Part shown: one piece after another, positions 49,487 through 56,721 of the stretch | Position numbering within the stretch: position 1 is the first letter of the stretch | Layout of the letters: every line of letters begins with the position of its first letter | IMG/VR virus record: IMGVR_UViG_3300027754_000039 | Coordinates: 117,589 to 181,588 of that record | Reading direction: 5' to 3' (one strand) | Source of the DNA: a virus | Length of the DNA: 64,000 nucleotides | Made by a program: the position numbers and the translations under genes | The notes under the pieces: generated by a model | Seen by the model: only the letters and a program-made list of their open reading frames with translations | Database searches by the model: none | What the model was told of the DNA's origin: nothing

Positions 49487-50301
49487 ACCGTATGTATTTT
49501 TGTAATTAAAGAAGCTGGTAATCTGCCTTTGACTGCAAATTGTGAGGTCATTCTCATTGATTGTATTGCTGATGTAGTATCTACTTTTCCATGTTGCATT
49601 ACAGCTAACATTTGAATCATACTCATATTAGATTGAAAGTCATCATCTGCTGTAATCATTGACATTGGTATATTATCTACTTCAATAACAATAGGTTTTG
49701 TCTTAATACCCATTTTCTTATACGATTCAACTGCGTGATCTGCATAGTATGCTGCTCTCTGATAATCAATTGACCAATATGTTTTATCTTGAGAATCAGG
49801 ACCATAAAATTTATCCCATTTAAGAATTTCTTGATCTGTTTTAGATGGCGGAGTAATTCCTATTTTTTGAATAGATTCTAAATCTTTTGTTGTAGTACCA
49901 TGAAATGCTTTAGGAACTACATTGGAAAATGTAGCATCATATTGAATGAAGTCGGCAATTTTCAACGAGCCAATATTCTTTTTAACATTGGACATTGGAA
50001 TGTCAATTTTCCAAGTCATATCAACTAATTTAGCTTTAAGCATATCTTTAACTGCTTGTTGCATTTTTAAGATATCTTTGAAACTAGACCAATCATCATA
50101 ATCTTGCAGCTCAACTATTTTCTTTACAGGCTCAACACTCATAGGAAATATTTTATTCAAAACCATAGGTGGTGTCGCACCTGGTGACATAGCAACTAAA
50201 TCTCCATTGTTCCAAATTATGATATATGGTTTAGTTGTGTCAATTTTATCTATGTTTTGTATAGACTTTAATTCAAATAGTATGTCTTTGAGTTTGATCA
50301 T
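49483..50301 (-). CDS. Leader-bearing ADP-ribosyltransferase-like protein, 272 aa
   Basis: Leader MIKLKDILFELKSIQ. C-terminal half (~130-250) has FHGTTTKDLESIQKIGITPP and TYWSIDYQRAAYYADHAVES, the H/Y-S-type ART layout (FHGT...; SxDxxxAxxYA), ending with IVIEVDNIPM. The N-terminal ~115 residues form a separate domain starting TTKPYIIIWNNGDLVA. A candidate injected effector; target unknown. Confidence 0.62.
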   Translation of the reverse strand: MIKLKDILFELKSIQNIDKIDTTKPYIIIWNNGDLVAMSPGATPPMVLNKIFPMSVEPVKKIVELQDYDDWSSFKDILKMQQAVKDMLKAKLVDMTWKIDIPMSNVKKNIGSLKIADFIQYDATFSNVVPKAFHGTTTKDLESIQKIGITPPSKTDQEILKWDKFYGPDSQDKTYWSIDYQRAAYYADHAVESYKKMGIKTKPIVIEVDNIPMSMITADDDFQSNMSMIQMLAVMQHGKVDTTSAIQSMRMTSQFAVKGRLPASLITKIHTV

Positions 50302-50307
50302 TTTAAT

Positions 50308-50631
50308 TTATTTCTTAACAAAAAAGTAGTGAGTATCATCATTTATAAAAATAAAATACACATCACTTTCTTCAGAGTATCTATATTCTGGTGTATATTT
50401 AGGATCAAGATCTGCTTTTTTTACCAATTTGTAATTGTCACTTGAAGGATCAATATGTAACCAAAACTCATCTTTAGATATTTTTTTAGCAGTATCCCAA
50501 GAATTGAAAAAATCTTCTTCATTGTCAAAAGCATTATTTATACATTCTCCATACTCATCAAAAGAGTTAGTACACGTACCTATGTAAATATAATCTTTGT
50601 TTTCCTTTAATATGTCTTTGAGCTTGATCAT
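50308..50631 (-). CDS. Leader-bearing protein (MIKLKDILKE), 107 aa
   Basis: MIKLKDILKENKDYIYIGTC start; acidic (NAFDNEEDFFNSWDTAKKIS) with an aromatic-rich C-terminus. No family. ATGA-type overlap with the next gene upstream. Confidence 0.62.
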   Translation of the reverse strand: MIKLKDILKENKDYIYIGTCTNSFDEYGECINNAFDNEEDFFNSWDTAKKISKDEFWLHIDPSSDNYKLVKKADLDPKYTPEYRYSEESDVYFIFINDDTHYFFVKK

Positions 50632-51113
50632 TTATATAAAAAATAATACGTGCCGTTATTAACTTGCTTCATTTCCAACTTAGTTGCTATAAGCGGAGCC
50701 ATCTTTTTATACAAATCTTTTCTAGAAGCTTCTTTAGCTGAAAAGAATATAAGATTGGATTTTTCTCGTTTGATTTTATCAACTACTGCATTGATAACAA
50801 TACCGAAGATCTTCGCTGCATCAGAACCTCCTAATCCAGTAATACCTTTACCCTTTTTAACATCTCTAAATTCAACATGATATCCTTCGCCATCATTAAA
50901 CATATCAAGTACTTCTTCAGGTAATAGTTTGCCCGCGGCGATAATAGCATTATCTGGCAAATTTAGGTATTCTAAAGAAGTAATGTCTATTGCATATTTT
51001 TGATTGTTAGGGCCAGTAAAGGTAGCAGTGAAATCTGTTTCTTCACCCTCACGCCATCTTATTTTTTCTTTGGTATCAAATAGCTCTTTTAAAAGTAATT
51101 CTAGTTTTATCAT
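50628..51113 (-). CDS. Leader-bearing protein (MIKLELLLKE), 161 aa
   Basis: MIKLELLLKELFDTKEKIRW start. SAKEASRKDLYKKMAPLIAT resembles the LYKAYIxKQ region of the 48-49 kb paralogues, so it is a more distant relative. Body contains GITGLGGSDAAKIFGIVINA. Function unknown. Confidence 0.62.
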   Translation of the reverse strand: MIKLELLLKELFDTKEKIRWREGEETDFTATFTGPNNQKYAIDITSLEYLNLPDNAIIAAGKLLPEEVLDMFNDGEGYHVEFRDVKKGKGITGLGGSDAAKIFGIVINAVVDKIKREKSNLIFFSAKEASRKDLYKKMAPLIATKLEMKQVNNGTYYFLYK

Positions 51114-51114
51114 T

Positions 51115-51474
51115 TTATTTATTTTTAATTAACAACTCTCCTAACACTTCAATTCTACCAACTAACTCTTGAAAAGCTATTTGTTCAATAGACATTGTTT
51201 TGTTAGTAGCTTCGTATAATTGATTTAACAACTCTACATATTCTTCACGAGCCTTAGTTAAATCCAATTCTCCTTCAGCGGCTTTTTCATAGTAAGGTAG
51301 TTTTACCTTGTAATGATGCCAAGTTAGCAAAGCTAATCCACCTTTTTCTTTAGTAGTGTCTGTAATTGATTCAGCTCCGCTTAATCGAGTATCTGCAAAT
51401 TCTTCAAACGCTTTTTCTGATGTAGTTTCCTTTTCTTTAGGAGCCTCGGATAGTATGTTTTTGAGTTTGATCAT
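51115..51474 (-). CDS. Leader-bearing protein (MIKLKNILSE), 119 aa
   Basis: MIKLKNILSEAPKEKETTSE start, then a helical charged body (EKAAEGELDLTKAREEYVEL). First gene of the leader block transcript by position; the ATATTTAT motif at 51481 is only 6 nt before its ATG. Confidence 0.62.
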   Translation of the reverse strand: MIKLKNILSEAPKEKETTSEKAFEEFADTRLSGAESITDTTKEKGGLALLTWHHYKVKLPYYEKAAEGELDLTKAREEYVELLNQLYEATNKTMSIEQIAFQELVGRIEVLGELLIKNK

Positions 51475-51480
51475 TTTAAT

Positions 51481-51488
51481 ATAAATAT
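51481..51488 (-). promoter_or_regulatory. Candidate late promoter core (ATATTTAT)
   Basis: ACATATTTATATTAAA immediately before the ATG at 51474. Confidence 0.4.
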
Positions 51489-51496
51489 GTAAAAGA

Positions 51497-51796
51497 CTAT
51501 TTAATTTCTACATTTAAACCTTGACGCAATAAAGCATTGCATATAGGAGTTAGCTTTTCTACCGTGCCTGAATACACTACACACTTACCATTAAGATGTA
51601 CTGTTAAAGCCATTTGTTCTGCCTCGATAAGTTTTTTATTGCAATACTTTATTAAACATGAAATTACATGATCAAAGCTGTTCACGTCGTCGTTGTAAAG
51701 TATTAACGAGCTTGCAGGTGGCTCCATTGCATTGCTTATAAGAGTATCCATAATAGTATCTATGTCTTCCTCTATTTCTATTTCTGTTGAGTTCAT
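51497..51796 (-). CDS. clpS: ClpS-like adaptor
   Basis: 99 residues, standard ClpS length. The core matches the family: LILYNDDVNSFDHVISCLIK, KLIEAEQMALTVHLNGKCVV and KLTPICNALLRQGLNVEI. ClpS binds N-terminal degrons and the ClpA/ClpC N-domain, switching the Clp machine to N-end-rule substrates. The N-terminal ~28 residues are acidic (STEIEIEEDIDTIMD). Not leader-bearing. With phage ClpP (15557) and tmRNA it could steer host proteolysis. Confidence 0.88.
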   Translation of the reverse strand: MNSTEIEIEEDIDTIMDTLISNAMEPPASSLILYNDDVNSFDHVISCLIKYCNKKLIEAEQMALTVHLNGKCVVYSGTVEKLTPICNALLRQGLNVEIK

Positions 51797-51807
51797 ATTA
51801 GTCTTGT

Positions 51808-52092
51808 TTATCGACCTTCATATTGCCATAGCACAGCATTACAATATGCATGCACAGCACCTTCAGTCATATTTGTATAATGATCATGTTGTAAGTGAAT
51901 TGGATACGTTAAAAATCCAGGAGGGAATAGTTTCCAATCAATATCTTTACTTGTAATTTGTTCAGGAGGATTTGAATCCAACGTCTCTTTACAATACATA
52001 CAACAATTGTTTTGCTCTTTAATGTATTGCATTCTAACTTCTCTTCTTTGTTGTTGTGTTAGCTTTGTGTAATCAACTGGTAAATTATACAT
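51808..52092 (-). CDS. HNH endonuclease-like protein, 94 aa
   Basis: CCMYCKETL supplies a CxxC knuckle; HLQHDHYTNMTEGAVHAYCN is the HNH core, with the second cysteine site (YCNAVLW). Such short HNH proteins occur singly in many phages as nicking or homing nucleases. Own promoter at 52108-52139. Confidence 0.75.
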   Translation of the reverse strand: MYNLPVDYTKLTQQQRREVRMQYIKEQNNCCMYCKETLDSNPPEQITSKDIDWKLFPPGFLTYPIHLQHDHYTNMTEGAVHAYCNAVLWQYEGR

Positions 52093-52107
52093 ATATCATT
52101 ATTTACA

Positions 52108-52139
52108 TAAATATAATTTATTACTTTCAAAGTGCCAAA
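52108..52139 (-). promoter_or_regulatory. Bacteroidetes-type promoter
   Basis: TTTGGCA (TTTG 52136-52139), 20-bp spacer, TATATTTATG at 52106-52115. Drives the HNH gene and probably clpS. Confidence 0.72.
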
Positions 52140-52171
52140 TATCCTTTTGATAAATTCAAAAGAAATCAGTA

Positions 52172-52195
52172 GAAAAAGCATAATTATGCTCTTTT
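52172..52195 (-). terminator. Rho-independent terminator
   Basis: AGCATAATTATGCT palindrome followed by TTTTTCTACTG on the minus strand, ~10 nt after the stop at 52205. Confidence 0.75.
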
Positions 52196-52204
52196 AATAT
52201 TAGT

Positions 52205-52402
52205 TTAAATTAAATCTTTTAGCTTGATAATATCTTCTGATTTAGGTTCCATTAACTTTTCTATTCGCATAGTAAGTAAAGGTCTTCCATTTATAATTGG
52301 AAGTCCATATTCATCATACTCAATAGATTTAACTTTAACTCGCTTGTTTTTAAATCTACCTACTCGTACGATATCTCCTATTTCAATTGGGATCTTTATC
52401 AT
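52205..52402 (-). CDS. Small SH3-like protein ending in the leader motif, 65 aa
   Basis: MIKIPIEIGDIVRVGRFKNK start; beta-barrel-like. Its last residues are IIKLKDLI, almost the MIKLKDIL leader of neighbouring genes, but here at the C-terminus, as if a leader start had been fused on. ATGA overlap with the upstream gene. Confidence 0.58.
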   Translation of the reverse strand: MIKIPIEIGDIVRVGRFKNKRVKVKSIEYDEYGLPIINGRPLLTMRIEKLMEPKSEDIIKLKDLI

Positions 52403-53316
52403 TTATTTTTAACTGACTTAATAAATTGTTGGAGAGCTTTTGCATATTCTCTATTAAGACTAAAGCCCATAGGAGTATCTGTTAAGCTATCAGAGTTATC
52501 GTATACTTCAATTATATCTTCAACACTATATACTGGTGAGAACTTTTCCTTAGCTGCTAATTTATTATATTTATCAACCATTGGTTTAAAGAATGGCGCA
52601 GCTTTAGTTAGCTTATGAACAAAATTGTCTTTAGGTTCAAATTTCCATGTATTTAAAAAAACTTGGGAATCAACATATGCTTCAAAAGTACCTTCACCTC
52701 CTATCCTTATAGTTTCTTCTTCACTTGGTGGGCCATCAAATATAATCTTAAGTAACTCAGGGGTAAAAATAAAATCATTATTTATTTTAGTAGCATATAC
52801 TACACGAACGCTATTCTCATTATTAGCAGTACCTTCAAACTTAAATGCAACTTTTGGATCTATAGTCCAAGATTGTGAGTTTCTTATTGGACTATACTTT
52901 AAATTTTTAAAACGAAATACCTCTCTACCACCTACTTTAACAATTGTATATTGTTTTTTCATAAATGCAAATCTGAGAGAATCTGTTTTTATAGATGTAC
53001 CTCGATATGCCATTTTACCAATAGGAGGTTGTAACACTTTAGGAAACTCTTTAGCTAAAGTTTGTAATAACTCTTTATTCTTTGCAAAGTATTTTGCAGT
53101 ACTAGAATCAGAGCTACTTAGCCAATCACTAATGACTACATACATCTTACCTTCCCATGGAGTATCAGGTTCTACTGGCTCTTCAGGTGCTTTTTGCAGC
53201 TTAGTTAAGTCAGGATCCTCTCCAAACAAAACATTACCAACTTTTTTTTGTATAGCTGGAGGAAGAGCTTCATATAAAGCCTTTACTTCCTTAAGAATTT
53301 GTTTATTACTCTTCAT
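52399..53316 (-). CDS. Leader-bearing ADP-ribosyltransferase-like protein, 305 aa
   Basis: Leader-like start MKSNKQILKEVKALYEALPP. ART pattern of the R-S-E type: KMAYRGTSIKTDSLRF (Arg), NSQSWTIDPKVAFKF (S-W-T), and GGEGTFEAYV near ~215 (candidate ExE). Large size and position suggest an Alt-like packaged enzyme. Residues ~40-65 are Pro/Glu-rich. Leaderless-looking: the ATATTTAT motif ends 4 nt before the ATG. Confidence 0.62.
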   Translation of the reverse strand: MKSNKQILKEVKALYEALPPAIQKKVGNVLFGEDPDLTKLQKAPEEPVEPDTPWEGKMYVVISDWLSSSDSSTAKYFAKNKELLQTLAKEFPKVLQPPIGKMAYRGTSIKTDSLRFAFMKKQYTIVKVGGREVFRFKNLKYSPIRNSQSWTIDPKVAFKFEGTANNENSVRVVYATKINNDFIFTPELLKIIFDGPPSEEETIRIGGEGTFEAYVDSQVFLNTWKFEPKDNFVHKLTKAAPFFKPMVDKYNKLAAKEKFSPVYSVEDIIEVYDNSDSLTDTPMGFSLNREYAKALQQFIKSVKNK

Positions 53317-53320
53317 ATTA

Positions 53321-53328
53321 ATAAATAT
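53321..53328 (-). promoter_or_regulatory. Candidate late promoter core (ATATTTAT)
   Basis: AGATATTTATTAATATG, 4 nt between octamer and start codon, the same distance as at the leaderless host-type promoters. Confidence 0.42.
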
Positions 53329-53333
53329 CTAAA

Positions 53334-54008
53334 TTATTTCTTCTTCGGAAGGTTATTTAATCTCTCCTGGTAATAAGGACCTGTCTTTATCTTTTGATCT
53401 TTCAAAGACTTTTTATCATTATGCACAGGAACAGGTTCTCCAGTAACTTCATCTATGTAATACTTTTTATTGGCACCCCATGGAGACCCTACATAAATAA
53501 AATAACAATTGAAACAAAGAAATTGAACATTCTCCAAAGCATAGTTTTGTTTATTACCATCTATCCAATGCATCTTAAGTGGCATATCATAATCATATTG
53601 CCTACGCTCTTGAAACCCACAACAGTCACATCTCTCTTGCTTCCACCCTTCATTTATCAAACGCTTTTTAAAAGAATGCAAATTGAATTTAGGATGTTTA
53701 TTAGCAAATATCTCATCGATAGGTGTTGGCTGAAATGCCCAAGGTGCTGAAGCTTTTCTTCTATATCGAGTTTGAGGAAGTACTAATCGTTTAGCAAATC
53801 CATTCTCTTTGTGTAATTGATATAGTGTCTTACCTGTTGGCTCGTCAATATACATCTTAGCATATTTCTTCCAGGTAGCAAATGATACATGTAACCAAAC
53901 TGCCGCTTCTGAATTAGAAGTTGTATTGGCCATTGCATAGCGCAGCTGCGATTCCTTTAATTCATATCCCTTGTATTGTCCAAATGTACCTTTTCCATTT
54001 ATTCCCAT
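53334..54008 (-). CDS. HNH endonuclease, 224 aa
   Basis: C-terminal HNH module (~130-190): CDCCGFQERRQYDYDMPLKM, HWIDGNKQNYALENVQFLCF, NCYF, with two CxxC-type sites. N-terminal ~60 residues contain ATWKKYAKMYIDE, an HTH-like segment probably for DNA recognition. Likely a mobile homing-type endonuclease inserted into the leader block. Confidence 0.78.
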   Translation of the reverse strand: MGINGKGTFGQYKGYELKESQLRYAMANTTSNSEAAVWLHVSFATWKKYAKMYIDEPTGKTLYQLHKENGFAKRLVLPQTRYRRKASAPWAFQPTPIDEIFANKHPKFNLHSFKKRLINEGWKQERCDCCGFQERRQYDYDMPLKMHWIDGNKQNYALENVQFLCFNCYFIYVGSPWGANKKYYIDEVTGEPVPVHNDKKSLKDQKIKTGPYYQERLNNLPKKK

Positions 54009-54023
54009 AAACCTTATTTTAAT

Positions 54024-54031
54024 ATAAATAT
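54024..54031 (-). promoter_or_regulatory. Candidate late promoter core (ATATTTAT)
   Basis: TTATATTTATATTAAAATAAGG 15 nt upstream of the ATG at 54008. Confidence 0.35.
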
Positions 54032-54060
54032 AAGATTGTTATATATTCGGCCAATCAGTA

Positions 54061-54085
54061 GAAAAGCTAGCAAAAATGCTAGCCT
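54061..54085 (-). terminator. Rho-independent terminator
   Basis: GGCTAGCA-TTTT-TGCTAGC followed by TTTTC on the minus strand, ~12 nt beyond the stop at 54097. Confidence 0.78.
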
Positions 54086-54096
54086 TCTATTTAATT

Positions 54097-55008
54097 TTAG
54101 TTAATTTCTTTAACCATAGTTTTTAAATCTTCTTCTGATAAAGCTACAAATACATAAACACCTGGAGCGTCTGTTGCATAAAACATATAATCGCCTGGAT
54201 TAACTCCTGTCGATCCTTGACCAATCTCTCCTAAATACTTATATTCATTATATTCATCAGTTCCAGCATCTAATACTTTATATGTTTTATTAACCCATAA
54301 AGCTGTCATTCTACCTGGTCCTGTAGGGATAGCAGCAATTTCAGATACTGACTGTTTAGCTTGATGTGCTGCTTGAACACTTGCTAATGTAGGTAAAGGC
54401 TCTCCAAATTTTCTTTCGCCACGCTCCCAAGCATATCCTTCTTTCAAAGTCTTTTTAGATTTGCTAGGCTTTTTAGATTCCATAAATTGGTCATCACCCA
54501 TCTCTTCCATTTCTTCAAAATACTCTTCAATGCTTTTATAATTTCTTGACACTGCTTTCCATTCGTCATTCATTTCTTTAACAGCAGTCTTTATTTGTGA
54601 AGGACTAGCATATTCAAAAGTTGGAGAAGACATTATGAAGTCTCCGATTTTATCTAAATCATCTTTTGTAGCTACTATTTCACGCATACCTGCCATACCA
54701 CCTGACATTCCTCTTATTCTTCCTAATCCATCATCTAGAGCCATTTCAATAGCATCATCTAGATACTCATCTAACTCAGGAACTTTATTCACTAATTTTA
54801 AATTGGCTTTTGGATCGGTAGTGCTCATTATAATACTTAACTCATCCTTAATGTCTTTGACAATCTCTTTTGCACGTTTTGCATCTTTACCACCCTTTTT
54901 CATCATAGCATGTAAAATAGCTACGTTTTCTTTTGGATTACGATAAGTTTCAGTTAAAGCTTTTTTAACTTCTTCTCTAATTACTTTTTGTAAGTCTAGT
55001 TTGTTCAT
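54097..55008 (-). CDS. Leader-bearing protein (class B leader), 303 aa
   Basis: MNKLDLQKVIREEVKKALTE start followed by TYRNPKE, like the start at 47585. Middle is strongly acidic with Met/Gly-rich GLGRIRGMSGGMAGM; the C-terminal ~90 residues are a beta-rich domain ending EEDLKTMVKEIN. Function unknown; leader suggests head packaging. Confidence 0.65.
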   Translation of the reverse strand: MNKLDLQKVIREEVKKALTETYRNPKENVAILHAMMKKGGKDAKRAKEIVKDIKDELSIIMSTTDPKANLKLVNKVPELDEYLDDAIEMALDDGLGRIRGMSGGMAGMREIVATKDDLDKIGDFIMSSPTFEYASPSQIKTAVKEMNDEWKAVSRNYKSIEEYFEEMEEMGDDQFMESKKPSKSKKTLKEGYAWERGERKFGEPLPTLASVQAAHQAKQSVSEIAAIPTGPGRMTALWVNKTYKVLDAGTDEYNEYKYLGEIGQGSTGVNPGDYMFYATDAPGVYVFVALSEEDLKTMVKEIN

Positions 55009-55014
55009 TTTAGT

Positions 55015-55344
55015 TTATTTTACTGGTACTCGTTTAATCTCTGTCTTCGTACGCACAATAGCTGTCTTATCTAATTTCTTAGCAACGTCACTTAATTTAG
55101 TACCCATTACCGTAGCACCTGGACCTGCAATATCAACTACTACAGTGTCAGGTTTAACGCCTGGCTTAATAGTTAATTTAACAGGATAGTCTCTTTTCAT
55201 TTCAGGTCGCTTAGTAAAAAGTTCTAATTCCTTAGTAATCTCTTTAGCTTTTTGAGATGTAATTACTATTCTACGAAACGCATCTTCAGTTAATACATTT
55301 TGAATTTCTTCTTTTATTATTGCTCTTAACTCTGATGCTTTCAT
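55015..55344 (-). CDS. Leader-bearing protein (class B leader), 109 aa
   Basis: MKASELRAIIKEEIQNVLTE start. The C-terminal ~70 residues (YPVKLTIKPGVKPDTVVVDI, AGPGATVMGTKLSDVAKKLD) are a small alpha/beta domain. Function unknown. Confidence 0.62.
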   Translation of the reverse strand: MKASELRAIIKEEIQNVLTEDAFRRIVITSQKAKEITKELELFTKRPEMKRDYPVKLTIKPGVKPDTVVVDIAGPGATVMGTKLSDVAKKLDKTAIVRTKTEIKRVPVK

Positions 55345-55387
55345 TGTTTCAAAAAATTGTCTTGTTTGATATTCGTCGCCTACGTTA

Positions 55388-55395
55388 ATAAATAT
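55388..55395 (-). promoter_or_regulatory. Candidate late promoter core (ATATTTAT)
   Basis: ACATATTTATTAACG with a ~43-nt leader before the ATG at 55344. Confidence 0.33.
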
Positions 55396-55407
55396 GTAGT
55401 TTATTAA

Positions 55408-56691
55408 TTATTGTATAACTTTTACAATCTTTCCATTTGAGTAGTGATGTAAAACTAATCCTTGATAATCAGAAGTTACTGGTCGTCCCAGTAAATCTGT
55501 TATTTTAATAAGATCAGCAAGTTGCTCAGAGATTTTATTATCAATGTAAATTATATTTGAGTAGGTAAATGTTTGATTAAAATCAACTTGTTTTAATCTG
55601 TAATAATTAATTACATTTTTTATAAATGTATAGTCTTCAAATAAATAAAAACTTGGGGTACTAATTGTGCCTGCTCCTTTTATATTAGCAATGTCATTCC
55701 AATTTATACCGTCAGTACTTCTTTCTAATTCATAAAAATCATTTTTAGTTTCTGTAGCTGTAATCCAAGTTAAGTTATTATATTTGTCTTTGTTTTTTCC
55801 TTCAAAATTAACTAATTCAATTGGTAAATTACTACACATAGCTCCGGAAGTAGCACTTAAAACATAATTACCATAAACTGATGTTGATGAATAATATCCT
55901 ACACTTATAAAATAAATTATACCCATTCCTGAACACCAAGTTACTGTTGAATAAAGACTACTTAAAGCACAAACACCATCATCATCATTACAAGTAACTT
56001 CAATCATGCTATTTAATACACTACAAGACCCAGTATATACTCTTATTTCAGTATCAAAATTTGTAGATGCGTTACAAGTTGATGCTGATAATTGAGTATT
56101 GTTTCCTACTACTTTATACCAAACATTTGAACCAAAAGTACCACAATTTGATATAGATGTAGGTACATCACTTATTGCTCCATTAGTTGATAAAACTCCA
56201 CTATTGTAAGGTAAACTAGTAATATTCGTAGCATTAATACAATTATCATTTGCTATAATAGAAACAACACAAGTTTCTCTATAAGTAAAAATAGTGCTTG
56301 AAGATAAATTTGCGCAAGAGTAGTTTGTTAATAATATTGAGTATGCTCCTGAGGTTGCGCAAGCCCAAACAATAGATGCTTTGGTGCCACTACAAATAGG
56401 ACCATTATCGTCATTTGAAGTTACTAAAATTGCGGTTACGGGGTTAGTACCAGAATATAGTCTTAAATAAGTATCATTTGCATTAATACTAGTGCAACTA
56501 CTTAATGTGTAAGTACAGCCGGCAGTTGCATTAAATGTCCAATATCTTTTAGCATTAGCACTAACGGTAGTACTTTGCATTATTGCATTAGGAGTAATAA
56601 CTCCCATATTTGTTAAAGAAACTGTGCTACAAAATTGGGCTTTAGTAATTAAAAAACTTAAAGTAAATATTATTGTTAATAGTTGTTTCAT
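55408..56691 (-). CDS. T9SS type-A secreted protein, 427 aa
   Basis: Signal peptide MKQLLTIIFTLSFLITKAQF, two beta-sandwich domains with PPC-like patterns (~20-130 and ~145-280, paired cysteines throughout), then IELVNFEGKNKDKYNNLTWI and NYYRLKQVDFNQTFTYSN, typical of the region before the sorting domain, and a C-terminal sorting domain (ITDLLGRPV ... HYSNGKIVKVIQ). Such proteins are exported by the Bacteroidetes T9SS and attached to or released from the cell surface. Its first 27 nt are duplicated just upstream. Confidence 0.85.
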   Translation of the reverse strand: MKQLLTIIFTLSFLITKAQFCSTVSLTNMGVITPNAIMQSTTVSANAKRYWTFNATAGCTYTLSSCTSINANDTYLRLYSGTNPVTAILVTSNDDNGPICSGTKASIVWACATSGAYSILLTNYSCANLSSSTIFTYRETCVVSIIANDNCINATNITSLPYNSGVLSTNGAISDVPTSISNCGTFGSNVWYKVVGNNTQLSASTCNASTNFDTEIRVYTGSCSVLNSMIEVTCNDDDGVCALSSLYSTVTWCSGMGIIYFISVGYYSSTSVYGNYVLSATSGAMCSNLPIELVNFEGKNKDKYNNLTWITATETKNDFYELERSTDGINWNDIANIKGAGTISTPSFYLFEDYTFIKNVINYYRLKQVDFNQTFTYSNIIYIDNKISEQLADLIKITDLLGRPVTSDYQGLVLHHYSNGKIVKVIQ

Positions 56692-56721
56692 TTTAGTAAA
56701 TATTATTGTTAATAGTTGTTT
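56662..56721 (-). repeat. 27-bp tandem duplication at the gene junction
   Basis: Copies at 56662-56688 and 56695-56721, 33 bp apart. One covers the first codons of the 55408-56691 gene, the other overlaps the stop codon of the 1225-aa gene. Probably a recent slippage or join point. Confidence 0.85.

Noticed and set aside
52625-53332. Plus-strand frame of 235 codons
   Set aside because: It lies entirely opposite the ART-like gene, lacks a promoter and has the composition of a mirrored AT-rich reading frame.
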